The notes beneath the pieces are model-generated. The model was not told the origin of the DNA, did not search any database, and saw nothing but the letters and a program-made list of their open reading frames with translations. A program made the translations under genes and the position numbers. A stretch of 64,000 bases of DNA from NCBI GenBank assembly GCA_040414855.1, contig JBEDUQ010000062.1, positions 12,798 through 76,797 on the forward strand. Direction: 5' to 3'. Source of the DNA: DASVXQ01 sp040414855. GTDB taxonomy: Bacteria > Actinomycetota > CALGFH01. This document shows, in pieces, positions 41,662 to 50,255 of this stretch. Positions within the stretch are counted from its first letter, which is position 1. Each line of letters opens with the position of its first letter.

Positions 41662-42441
41662 TCAGTTGATGGTCAGCGGCGTTAGCGCGGCCAAGGGGCA
41701 GCCGAGGTCGACGGAGATCTCCCTGCCCGTGGCGAGGACCTGCTGCGCGGTCTCCTTGAGCTCGTCCGGAGACAGCCGCGACGACGGGCCAGCCAGCCCG
41801 ATCGCGGCGATCACGTGGCCGGTGTAGTTGCGCACCGGCACCGCCACACTGAACAGCCCCTCCTCGAGCCCCTCGTAGTCGATCACGTAGCCATTGGAGC
41901 GGATCTCCGCCATCTCGGCGTGGAGGCGCTCGAGGTCTTCGCCGTCCCGGACTCCGGGCGGACCCTGCCTCGACACCAGCCCTTCGAGAACGTCCTCGGT
42001 GAGGTGGGCGACCAGCGCCTTGCCCACCGCCGTCGACCAGAACGGCGCGCGCTTGCCGACCTGGGACGGCATCCGCACCGACCGGCTCGACTCCGCCGAC
42101 TCGATGTACAGCACCAGGCCCGCGTCGAGGATCGCCAGGTGGCTGGTCTCCCCCGTCCGCTCGGTGAGGCGCTCCAGGTAGGGCTTGACCTGCGCGACCC
42201 AATCCAGCTCCCTGGTCGCCGCCGAGCCGAGCTCCCACAGCTTCATCCCCAGCCGGTAGCGGCGCGAGGCCGGGTCCTGGCTCAGGAAGTTCCGCCGCCG
42301 GAGGGCCGACAGCAGGCGGTGCGCGGTCGCCTTCTTGAGGTCGAGCGCCCGGCTGATCTCGCCGACGCCGAGCTCCGGCCCGCTGCGGAGGAACTCTTCG
42401 AGGATGTCGGCGACCCGGTCGACGACCTGCGCGCCGGCCAT
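41662..42441 (-). CDS. IclR-family transcriptional regulator
   Basis: About 259 residues from MAGAQVVDRVADILEEFL. The N-terminal winged helix (GVGEISRALDLKKATAHRLLSALRRRNFL) is followed by the IclR effector domain (ETSHLAILDAGLVLYIESAES, STAVGKALVAHL, NGYVIDYEGLEEGLFSVAVPVRNYTG). The frame is open further upstream, with a possible GTG at 42558. It lies between the two operons that carry matching operators, so it is their probable regulator. It would respond to an aromatic substrate or pathway intermediate. Its own promoter is not obvious. Confidence 0.9.
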   Translation of the reverse strand: MAGAQVVDRVADILEEFLRSGPELGVGEISRALDLKKATAHRLLSALRRRNFLSQDPASRRYRLGMKLWELGSAATRELDWVAQVKPYLERLTERTGETSHLAILDAGLVLYIESAESSRSVRMPSQVGKRAPFWSTAVGKALVAHLTEDVLEGLVSRQGPPGVRDGEDLERLHAEMAEIRSNGYVIDYEGLEEGLFSVAVPVRNYTGHVIAAIGLAGPSSRLSPDELKETAQQVLATGREISVDLGCPLAALTPLTIN

Positions 42442-42802
42442 CGACCGCTCGGCGGTCGCTCCCCCCGCTGGGAGCTCGGAGCCGACCGCGGCCGTTCGCG
42501 GGCGCGGCTCCCGGCTCCGGGTCCCGGAAGGCGACTCACGCTCGGCAGCACCGCTCACGGGGCCAGTCCTCGCTTTCACGCTCGTCGATGTCCGGCAATA
42601 CCACCCCACCGGATCATAGTGCCTGCGTCGGCCCGATCTCGTCGGATCGCTCCCGGCCGCGGCGGATTGACAGCGACCGGGGACGACTGCCATAGTTAGA
42701 ATTCGTGGACCGATGGTCCACATTATGGATCTTAGCACGTCAAGCTCGTCGCGTGTCGAGCACCTCCCCACCAGCACCCCTCGACAGGAGAGCCGCCATC
42801 CA
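42442..42802. other. Control region between IclR and the aromatic operon
   Basis: Apart from a possible N-terminal extension of IclR (up to 42558), no gene lies here. It contains the rightward promoter and IclR operator (42667-42720), followed by an 82-nt leader to the hydrolase start. Confidence 0.6.
42667..42720 (+). promoter_or_regulatory. Promoter and IclR operator, rightward operon
   Basis: TTGACA (42667-42672), an 18-bp spacer, CATAGT (42691-42696; an alternative TAGAAT starts at 42697), then TGGACC-GAT-GGTCCA (42706-42720). Including flanks, 20 of 23 bases agree with the leftward operator read on the opposite strand. Confidence 0.75.
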
Positions 42803-43684
42803 ATGACGATTTGGCTCGACCTGCTCGGCAGCCAGACACACTATCTCGGCGACCGGTACCGGACCCGGGTCGTCGAAGCCGGCGACGGCGCGGCACTCGT
42901 GCTGCTCCACGGCGTCGGCGGTCACGCCGAGGCGTGGTCCCGCAACGTCGTCCGGCTCGGCGCCCGCTACCGCGCCATGGCGATCGACCTGCTGTGGCAC
43001 GGCTACTCGGCCAAGCCGCCGTTCGAGGACGCGGTTCCCTCCTACGCCGGCCAGGTGCTCGACCTGCTCGACTCGCAAGGCATCGAGCGCGCGCACATCG
43101 AGGGCGAGTCGCTGGGCGGGTGGGTGGCGCTGTGGCTGGCGCTGGAGCACCCGGACCGGGTCGGCAAGCTGGTCCTCAACACCACCGCGGGCATCCGCTG
43201 GAAGCCCGGATCGATCGAGGAGCGGCCGAAGGAGGGGCGCGAGCTGCTGCGGACCCGCTCCCTGGCGGCGATCGACGACCCCAACGCGGAGACGATCCGC
43301 CGCCGCCTCGAATGGCTGATGGCCTCCCCCGACCGGGTCACCGACGAGTTGGTCGAGGTGCGCCGGCGAATCTACGCGGACCCCGAGATCCGGCCGGCGC
43401 TCCGGACGGTGTTCGAGAACTCCTTCGGCGGCGGCAGCGGCCCGAGCCGGCAGATCCCGGAGGAACGGCTCGCCGAGATCCGGGCCGAGACGCTGGTGCT
43501 GTGGTCGGACCGGAACCCGGGCACCGGGCCGGACGTGGGCAAGGCGATCGCCTCGCGGATCCCCCGGGCGAGGTTCCACTGCGTCGCCGACGCCGCGCAC
43601 TGGCCGCAGTGGGAGCACCCCGAGGAGCACGACCAGGTGGTCCTCGATTTCCTGGAGGGATCCGGAGAACCCCAAGGGCTGTGA
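42803..43684 (+). CDS. Alpha/beta hydrolase (C-C bond hydrolase type)
   Basis: A 293-residue hydrolase from MTIWLDLLGSQTHYLGDRYRTR. It has oxyanion-hole HGVGG (36-40), nucleophile Ser103 in GESLGG, an Asp in LVLWSDRNPGTGP and a His in VADAAHWPQWEHP. The layout resembles meta-cleavage-product hydrolases (BphD/TodF type), which cut ring-opened 2-hydroxy-6-oxo acids. That fits the extradiol dioxygenase gene 22 bp downstream. An upstream Met at 42713 lies inside the operator and is not used. It is the first gene of the rightward operon. Confidence 0.85.
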   Translation: MTIWLDLLGSQTHYLGDRYRTRVVEAGDGAALVLLHGVGGHAEAWSRNVVRLGARYRAMAIDLLWHGYSAKPPFEDAVPSYAGQVLDLLDSQGIERAHIEGESLGGWVALWLALEHPDRVGKLVLNTTAGIRWKPGSIEERPKEGRELLRTRSLAAIDDPNAETIRRRLEWLMASPDRVTDELVEVRRRIYADPEIRPALRTVFENSFGGGSGPSRQIPEERLAEIRAETLVLWSDRNPGTGPDVGKAIASRIPRARFHCVADAAHWPQWEHPEEHDQVVLDFLEGSGEPQGL

Positions 43685-43706
43685 CGGCGGACACGGAAGG
43701 GTTGCC

Positions 43707-44576
43707 ATGCGCGTACGGACGCTGGCCTACGTCGGCATCGAGACAAGGGACCTGGACGGCTGGGCGGACTTCTCCACCTCCGTCCTCGGGTTGCCGGCGG
43801 AGCGGGTCGACGGCGAAGACCGCCTCTTGCTGCGCATGGACGAGCGCGTCTACCGCTTCGACGTGCGCGCCGGCGACGAGGAGCGGCTGCTGTGGGCGGG
43901 CTGGGAGGTGGCCAACGCCGCCGAGCTCGACCGGGCGGAGGCCGAGCTGGAGGCCGCCGGGACCGGCGTCCGCCGCGGCACGCCCGAGGAATGCCGGGAC
44001 CGGCGGGTCGCCGGCCTGGTGGTCTTCGACGACCCCGCCGGCAACCACAACGAGCTGTTCTATGGCCAGCAGGCCGACTTCCGCCCACTCGAGCTGACCC
44101 GCCCGCTCTCGGGCTACCTGACGGGCGAGATGGGCATGGGCCACGTCGTCCTGGGCGTGAAGAACTACGCGGAGACCTTCAAGTTCTACGTGCAGACCAT
44201 GGGCTTCCGGGTCAGCGACACCTTCGACGACTTCATGGCCTTCCTGCACTGCAACCGGCGCCACCACTCCATCGCGCTGGTGGCCAGCGACGAGCCCGGC
44301 CTTCGGCACATCATGCTCGAGGTCGCCTCGATCGACGACGTCGGCGCGACCATCGACGTCTGCCTGCGGCGCGGGATCGCCACCCGGACGCTCGGGCGCC
44401 ACAGCAACGACCGCGCGGTGTCGTTCTACCTGGCGACCCCCTCCGGCTGGGAGATCGAGTACGGCTGGAGCGGCCAGGCGGTGGACGACGAGGTCTGGAC
44501 CACCCGCCAGCTCGTGGGGCCGACCAGCCTGTGGGGCCACCAGCACCTGGACAGCCTCCAGATCCTGACCGACTGA
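43707..44576 (+). CDS. Extradiol ring-cleavage dioxygenase (type I, VOC)
   Basis: A 289-residue two-domain VOC dioxygenase of the 2,3-dihydroxybiphenyl/catechol dioxygenase type. The C-terminal catalytic domain has iron ligands His146 (MGMGHVVLG), His201 (GLRHIMLEV) and Glu251 (GWEIEYGW), plus the conserved HHS pair at 186-188. It opens a catecholic ring meta to the hydroxyls. Length and ligand positions agree closely with BphC-type enzymes. It is followed by the M20-like gene 15 bp downstream. Confidence 0.92.
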   Translation: MRVRTLAYVGIETRDLDGWADFSTSVLGLPAERVDGEDRLLLRMDERVYRFDVRAGDEERLLWAGWEVANAAELDRAEAELEAAGTGVRRGTPEECRDRRVAGLVVFDDPAGNHNELFYGQQADFRPLELTRPLSGYLTGEMGMGHVVLGVKNYAETFKFYVQTMGFRVSDTFDDFMAFLHCNRRHHSIALVASDEPGLRHIMLEVASIDDVGATIDVCLRRGIATRTLGRHSNDRAVSFYLATPSGWEIEYGWSGQAVDDEVWTTRQLVGPTSLWGHQHLDSLQILTD

Positions 44577-44591
44577 CCCGGAGGGCCGCGA

Positions 44592-45929
44592 ATGCGCACC
44601 AGCACGAGCGCCACTCCTGAGCCGCTGGAGGCGGAGCGGCGGGCGCTGGTCGAACGCGCCTTAGGGGAGATCGACACCGAGCGCCTGGCGGAGCTGTGCC
44701 TGGAGATGACCGCGATCGCCAGCCCGACCGGCGAGGAGCTGGAGCTGGCGACCTACCTGGCGCGGCGGCTGCGCTCGGCCGGGGTGGAGGGAAGCGTCCA
44801 GCCGATCGACGGTCGCCAGGCCAACGCCGTCGGCCGCCTCCGCGGTTCCGGCGACGGCCCGGAGCTGCTCGTCTACGCGCCGATCGACACCGCCTTCGCC
44901 GGCGTGACGGCCGAGGACCGGGACTGGCTCGGCGAGCGGCCGCGCGCCGACTTCTCGCTGCCGCCGCGGCGCGAGGGGACCAAGGTCGTCGGGCTCGGCG
45001 CCGAGAACCCCAAGGGCTTCGCCACCTGCGCGGTCGCCGCGGCCGAGGCGGTCGCCAGGGCCGGCGTCCCGCTCCGCGGCGACCTGGTGCTCGCGCTGGC
45101 CTCCGGCAGCATGCCGATCGGCGGACGGCCGGTCAGCGAGCGGCGCAACCTCGGGTTCGGCTCCGGCATCACCCACCTGCTGGAGCATGGCGCCACCCCC
45201 GACTTCGCGATCGTGCTCAAGCCCGGCTACGCCGTGGTCCACGAGGAGGTCGGCCTGGCCTGGTTCAAGCTCACGGTGCGCGGCGGGGTCGGCTACACCG
45301 GCGCACGCCACAAGGGCCCCTACCGCAACGCGATCGTCGACGCCGCCACCGTGGTCGGCATGCTGGAATCCTGGTTCGCGGAGTACACGCGGGCGAACGC
45401 CTCCGGCCAGGTGGCGCCGCAGGGTGCGGTCAACGCCATCGCCGCCGGCCATCGGGACCGGGCCGCCTTCAACCCCGCGACCTGCGAGATCTTCGTCGAC
45501 CTGCGGGTCAGCCCGAGGACCTCGCTGCGCCAGGTCGCGGCACAGCTCGACCAGGAGCTGGACCGGATCCGCGCGGCCGTCACCGGACTCGACGTCACCG
45601 CCGAGCTGATCGCCGGCCTGTCGGGAACCCACACACCGCCGGAGAGCTGGATCGTGCGGAGCCTGATCCGGGCATGGCAGGACCAGGAACAGCGGGAGCA
45701 CAAGCCGGCATCGGGCGGGAGCGGCGCCAGCGACGGGACGATCCTGCGGAGCCACGGCATCCCCACCGCGCGGATCGGCCTGCCCCCGCCGGAGACCCCC
45801 AGCCCCTATCCCGGCTTCTCCATGGGGGTGGTTGACACCGGCAGCATGCGGCGGCTCACCGAGGTGCTGGTGCGGGCGATCGTCGACACGACCACGAGGA
45901 ACAGCGCCGAGCTCGGCCTGGGGGCGTGA
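44592..45929 (+). CDS. M20-peptidase-fold protein with lost metal site
   Basis: A 445-residue protein with the M20/ArgE/DapE fold (LELATYLARRLRSAGVEGSVQ, the dimerisation domain GLAWFKLTVRGGVGYTGARHKGPYRNAI, and GASDGTILRSHGIPTARIGLPPP). The metal ligands expected in M20 enzymes are mostly missing. GHxD appears as APID, GxxDxKG as GAENPKG, and the catalytic DEE-GG region as SGSMPIGG. It is therefore unlikely to be a standard zinc aminoacylase or peptidase, and may act without metal or as a binding or regulatory subunit. Its place between two aromatic oxygenase genes suggests a pathway-specific role. Confidence 0.75.
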   Translation: MRTSTSATPEPLEAERRALVERALGEIDTERLAELCLEMTAIASPTGEELELATYLARRLRSAGVEGSVQPIDGRQANAVGRLRGSGDGPELLVYAPIDTAFAGVTAEDRDWLGERPRADFSLPPRREGTKVVGLGAENPKGFATCAVAAAEAVARAGVPLRGDLVLALASGSMPIGGRPVSERRNLGFGSGITHLLEHGATPDFAIVLKPGYAVVHEEVGLAWFKLTVRGGVGYTGARHKGPYRNAIVDAATVVGMLESWFAEYTRANASGQVAPQGAVNAIAAGHRDRAAFNPATCEIFVDLRVSPRTSLRQVAAQLDQELDRIRAAVTGLDVTAELIAGLSGTHTPPESWIVRSLIRAWQDQEQREHKPASGGSGASDGTILRSHGIPTARIGLPPPETPSPYPGFSMGVVDTGSMRRLTEVLVRAIVDTTTRNSAELGLGA

Positions 45930-45946
45930 CTGGGAGGGAAGGAACC

Positions 45947-47074
45947 ATGACGCAGACGGGCTCGGCCCAGAGGAAGGACGCGCTGGCACCAGGCCGGCAG
46001 GACTGGGCGACCTGGCCCAGGTACGAAGCGGCCACCACCGGCTTCCGCGAGTACTGGTACCCAGTCACCTGGTCCCGGCGGGTGGGGCGCAAGCCCATCC
46101 AGGTCAAGGTGTGCGGGCACAAGATCATGCTGATCCGCGACCAGGGCAAGGTCCGCGCCCTCAACGACCGCTGCCCGCACCGGGGCGTGCCGCTGTCCCA
46201 CAAGCTGTCCAGCCAGGAGTTCAAGGGCACCTGGTCGTGCTGCTACCACGGCTGGACCTTCGACCTGGAGACCGGCGTGCTGGTCGCGGCCATCACCGAC
46301 GGCCCGCAGTCGCCGATTTGCGGCAAGGTCGCGGTGCGCACCTACCCGGTCGAGGAGCGGCTGGGTCTGGTGTTCCTGTGGATGGGCGACGGCGACCCGG
46401 TGCCGATCGAGCAGGACGTCCCCGGTGAGCTGCTGGAGCCCGAGGCGATCGTGATGGGCCGCATCACGGTCCGCGAGGGCAACTGGCGCTTCGGCGCCGA
46501 GAACGGCTTCGACGACGGTCACGCCAAGTACCTGCACCGCAACGCCCTGTGGACGGCGCGCTTCAAGATGCCCGTCTGGACCGAGATGAAGGTGATCCGC
46601 GACGGGCCCTGGGTGACCCGGCGCAAGGACAAGATGCACTACCAGGAGGAGTTCCCAGGGCTCGGCCCCTGGCCGCCGAAGAAGTGGCACAAGATCTGGC
46701 AGGGCAACAAGACCAAGGTCTCGCTTCGCCTGCCGGGCACGCTGCGGGTCAAGTACGAGAAGTGGACGCACTTCGAGTGGTGGGTGCCGACCGACCACGC
46801 CAACCACACCTACATCCAGCTCGTCCACATGAACCGCGGCCGCTCCGCCAATTTCCGCTTCTTCCTGTTCTACTGGCTGTACGCCCGCTGGGTCTTCCAC
46901 GGCATGTTCAACGACGAGGACCGGCTCATGGTCGAGGTCATGGACGCCCCGCCGGAGAAGCTGTACCGCCCCGACGTGTCCCTCACCGAATGGCGCCGGC
47001 TCGTCGAGCAGGAGGCCCGGCCTTCGCCGGGCGAGCCCGCCAAGGGCGTGGCCGCACCCGAGCCCGCTCCCTGA
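45947..47074 (+). CDS. Rieske ring-hydroxylating oxygenase, large subunit
   Basis: A 375-residue oxygenase from ATG with AGGGAAGGA upstream (a GTG at 45926 overlapping the previous stop is possible). The Rieske 2Fe-2S site is C76-x-H78 (CPHRG) and C98-x2-H101 (CCYHGW). The mononuclear iron site lies in NGFDDGHAKYLHR (His192, His197). The terminal domain resembles phthalate/vanillate-type or oxidative-demethylase-type oxygenases. No ferredoxin or reductase gene is adjacent, so electron donors must be encoded elsewhere. Confidence 0.92.
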   Translation: MTQTGSAQRKDALAPGRQDWATWPRYEAATTGFREYWYPVTWSRRVGRKPIQVKVCGHKIMLIRDQGKVRALNDRCPHRGVPLSHKLSSQEFKGTWSCCYHGWTFDLETGVLVAAITDGPQSPICGKVAVRTYPVEERLGLVFLWMGDGDPVPIEQDVPGELLEPEAIVMGRITVREGNWRFGAENGFDDGHAKYLHRNALWTARFKMPVWTEMKVIRDGPWVTRRKDKMHYQEEFPGLGPWPPKKWHKIWQGNKTKVSLRLPGTLRVKYEKWTHFEWWVPTDHANHTYIQLVHMNRGRSANFRFFLFYWLYARWVFHGMFNDEDRLMVEVMDAPPEKLYRPDVSLTEWRRLVEQEARPSPGEPAKGVAAPEPAP

Positions 47075-47091
47075 AGAGAGGCCGGCACCAG

Positions 47092-47928
47092 ATGGCACTC
47101 GCATCCCGCCACAGCCATGAACCACCCCCGCCCACCACCGAGCCGCGGCCCACCGCGATCGCGCTCAACGAGGTGAGCAAGTTCTTCGGCGGCTCCCGCG
47201 ACCGCCTCTGCGCCCTCGACAACGTCTCGTTCAGCGTGGAGGCTGGCTGCTTCGTGTCGCTGATCGGTCCGTCCGGCTGTGGCAAGTCCACCCTGCTGCA
47301 ACTGGTCGCCGGCATCGACACGCCGACCACGGGGACCATCGAGGTCAAGGGCATGAGCCCGCTCCAGGCCAGGCGCAAGCGCGAATTCGGGATCGTCTTC
47401 CAGCAGCCGGTGCTGTTCGACTGGCGCACCGTTGAGGCCAACGTCGCGCTTCCCCTCCAGATCATGGGCTACCCACGCGCCCAGGCCGCGCAGCGGGTCG
47501 AGCACCTTCTCCAGCTCGTCGGTCTCGAGCGCTTCGCCAAGCATCACCCGTGGCAGCTCTCCGGCGGCATGCAGCAGCGGGTGGCGATCGCCCGGGCGCT
47601 CACCTTCCAGCCGTCGTTCCTGCTCATGGACGAGCCCTTCGGTGCCCTCGACCTCATGACCCGCGACCGCATGGGCGACGAGCTGCTCCGCATCTGGGCC
47701 GACAGCCCTGGGACCACCGTGCTGTTCATCACCCACTCCATCCCGGAGGCGGTGCTGCTCTCCGACCGGGTCATCATCCTGAGCGAGCGGCCCGGCCGAA
47801 TCCTGGAGGAGGTCCAGGTCGACCTGCCGCGCCCGCGCAACGGCGCGATTCGCCAGTCGGAGGCCTTCTTCAAGCTCGAGAGCGAGATCCGCCAGATCCT
47901 CACCGCCACCGAGCAGGGATCCGCCTGA
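47092..47928 (+). CDS. ABC transporter ATPase (SsuB/TauB type)
   Basis: A 278-residue ATPase: Walker A GPSGCGKST, Q-loop FQQPVLFDWRTV, signature LSGGMQQRVAIARAL, Walker B FLLMDEPFGALD and H-loop FITHSIPEAVLLSDR. It belongs to the nitrate/sulfonate/taurine class that pairs with SsuC-type permeases. The only such permeases here are in the leftward operon (39795-41401), so the transporter is assembled from both operons. It is the last gene of the rightward operon, 17 bp after the Rieske gene. Confidence 0.92.
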   Translation: MALASRHSHEPPPPTTEPRPTAIALNEVSKFFGGSRDRLCALDNVSFSVEAGCFVSLIGPSGCGKSTLLQLVAGIDTPTTGTIEVKGMSPLQARRKREFGIVFQQPVLFDWRTVEANVALPLQIMGYPRAQAAQRVEHLLQLVGLERFAKHHPWQLSGGMQQRVAIARALTFQPSFLLMDEPFGALDLMTRDRMGDELLRIWADSPGTTVLFITHSIPEAVLLSDRVIILSERPGRILEEVQVDLPRPRNGAIRQSEAFFKLESEIRQILTATEQGSA

Positions 47929-48005
47929 CCTCGATGTCACACCTTCACCCCCGGCCGGCGTCAAGAGAGTGAGCGTCACCAAGGCTGGTTGGACTGGGAG
48001 GAACG

Positions 48006-50144
48006 GTGAGACAGGTCGAAAGAGACACTCGAAAGGACCGAGCGGCAATCAGGAGGGTCGCGGGGCTTCCCAGTGGGAGGCGAACCAAGTGGGCGGTCCT
48101 TCTCTTCTGGGTGGCGGTGGTTGCGGTCGCGGGGCCGCTCGCCGGCAAGCTCAACGACGCGCAGAAGAACGACTCGTCAGAGTGGCTACCGAAGAACGCG
48201 GAGTCCACGCAGGTCATCGAGCTGGCCAAGCGGTTCACGGCGACCGACACCGTGCCCGCGGTGGTGGTCTACGAGCGGCCGGGGCAGATCACGCCCGCCG
48301 ACCAGGCCAGGGCCGCCGCCGACGCCAGTCGCTTCGCGGGCGTCTCCCACGTCGGCGGCAAGGTGATCGGCCCGATTCCGTCCAAGGACGGCAAGGCGCT
48401 GCAGGTGATCGTGCCCATCAAGATGGGCAGCGACGGCTGGAACGGGCTCGCGCCGGTGGTCAAGGAGATGCGCTCCATCGCCGACTCCGGCGGCGGGAGC
48501 GTCTATGTCACCGGGCCGGCCGGCTACGCGGCCGACTTCATCAAGGTGTTCACCGGCTTCGACTCCACGCTGCTGTACATCACCGCGGCGATCGTGATCG
48601 TCATCCTGCTGTTCACCTACCGCAGCCCGGTGCTGTGGCTGTTGCCCCTGGCGTGCGTGTTCGTCGCCTTGACCGCGGCGCAGGCGGTCATCTACCTGCT
48701 CGCCCGCCACGCCGGCCTGACCGTCAACGGGCAGAGCGCGTTCATCCTGACGGTACTGGTGTTCGGTGCGGGCACCGACTACGCCCTGCTGCTGATCGCG
48801 CGCTACCGCGAGGAGCTGCGGCGCCACGCCGACCGGCACGAGGCGATGGCCGTTGCGCTGCGGCGGGCAGGGCCGGCGATCATCGCAAGCGGCTCCACGG
48901 TCATGCTGAGCCTGCTGTGCCTCCTGGTCGCGGAGCTGAGCTCCACCAAGAGCCTCGGCCCGGTGATGGCGATCGGCGTCGCCGTGGGGCTCCTGGCCAG
49001 TCTCACGCTGCTCCCCGCGCTGCTGGTGATCGCCGGACGCTGGATGTTCTGGCCGGTTCGCCCGACGCTCGGCTCCGCGGAGCCGACCGAGCGGGGCCTG
49101 TGGGCACGGATGGGACGGCGTATGGCCCGCCGGCCACGGATGGTCTGGATGGTGACGGCCGTGGTGCTGGGGGCCATGGCGCTCGGGCTGACCGGGCTGA
49201 AGGCCAACGGCATCCAGAACATCGACGCCTTCCGCACCACGCAGGACTCGGTCACCGGTCAGAAGGCGCTCGACCGCCACTTCCCGGCCGGCGCGGGGGA
49301 CCCGGTCCAGGTGATCGGCAACGCGGAGGCCTCGGGGCGGCTGCGGTCCGCCGTGGCCGGCTCCCCGGGGGTCGCCGCGGTGACCAATCCGGTGGTGAAG
49401 GACGGCCTGGCGTACATCGAGGGGACGCTGACCAGCAGCTCGGACAGCAAAGCCGCCTACACGGCCGTCGAGCGGCTGCGCGCGGAAGTCCACGGGATCC
49501 CGGGAGCGGACGCCAAGGTCGGCGGCGGCAGCGCGATCAACCTCGACATTCAGGATGCCTCCAGGCATGACCGGAACCTGGTCGTGCCGCTCGTGCTCGG
49601 CGTGGTGCTGGTCATCCTCGCGGTGCTGCTGCGCGCGCTGGTGGCCCCGCTGCTGCTCATCGGGACGGTGGTGCTGTCGTTCGCGGCCGCGCTCGGGGTG
49701 AGCGCGCTGGCCTTCGACCACGTCTTCGGCTTCGCGGGCGCCGACGCCGCGATGCCGCTGTGGGTGTTCGTGTTCCTGGTCGCGCTGGGGGTGGACTACA
49801 ACATCTTCCTGATGACCAGGGTCCACGAGGAGGCACGGCAGCATGGCACGCGGCAGGGCGCGCTGCTCGGCCTGGCCGCCACCGGAGGCGTGATCACCTC
49901 CGCGGGTCTGGTCCTGGCGGGCACGTTCGTCGCCCTGGCGACGCTGCCGATGGTGTTCGTCACCGAGCTGGGCTTCGCCGTGGCCTTCGGTGTGCTCCTG
50001 GACACCTTCGTGGTCCGCTCGGTGCTGGTCACCGCGCTCAGCCTCGACCTCGGCCGCTGGATCTGGTGGCCGAGCCGCCTGTTCCGCAAGCGGGACGTCG
50101 AGGTCGACGAAATCGACGCCGAAGCCGCGGCGCTGGTTCGCTGA
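48006..50144 (+). CDS. MMPL-family RND transporter
   Basis: A 712-residue membrane protein with the MMPL pattern: a first helix, a large extracytoplasmic loop (SSEWLPKNAESTQVIELAKRF), five helices including FGAGTDYALLLIARYREEL, then a repeat of the same layout ending WVFVFLVALGVDYNIFLMTRVHEE. These GTDY/GVDYN helices carry the proton-relay aspartates. It exports lipids, siderophores or drugs; the cargo is unknown. The GTG start has GGGAGGA five bases upstream. An ECF41 sigma gene follows 111 bp downstream and may share control. Confidence 0.93.
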   Translation: MRQVERDTRKDRAAIRRVAGLPSGRRTKWAVLLFWVAVVAVAGPLAGKLNDAQKNDSSEWLPKNAESTQVIELAKRFTATDTVPAVVVYERPGQITPADQARAAADASRFAGVSHVGGKVIGPIPSKDGKALQVIVPIKMGSDGWNGLAPVVKEMRSIADSGGGSVYVTGPAGYAADFIKVFTGFDSTLLYITAAIVIVILLFTYRSPVLWLLPLACVFVALTAAQAVIYLLARHAGLTVNGQSAFILTVLVFGAGTDYALLLIARYREELRRHADRHEAMAVALRRAGPAIIASGSTVMLSLLCLLVAELSSTKSLGPVMAIGVAVGLLASLTLLPALLVIAGRWMFWPVRPTLGSAEPTERGLWARMGRRMARRPRMVWMVTAVVLGAMALGLTGLKANGIQNIDAFRTTQDSVTGQKALDRHFPAGAGDPVQVIGNAEASGRLRSAVAGSPGVAAVTNPVVKDGLAYIEGTLTSSSDSKAAYTAVERLRAEVHGIPGADAKVGGGSAINLDIQDASRHDRNLVVPLVLGVVLVILAVLLRALVAPLLLIGTVVLSFAAALGVSALAFDHVFGFAGADAAMPLWVFVFLVALGVDYNIFLMTRVHEEARQHGTRQGALLGLAATGGVITSAGLVLAGTFVALATLPMVFVTELGFAVAFGVLLDTFVVRSVLVTALSLDLGRWIWWPSRLFRKRDVEVDEIDAEAAALVR

Positions 50145-50255
50145 GCACACGTTGACATGCGGGGGTCACCGCCCCCGCATGTCACGCTCGCGTGCCGGCC
50201 CGCGTCAGAGACGGGAACCATCGAACCCGAGAACCAAACCAGGGGGTCGACGTCA

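Noticed and set aside
44661..45989. Long leftward frame opposite the M20-like gene
   Set aside because: Shadow frame of the third-codon-position GC bias; no protein features.
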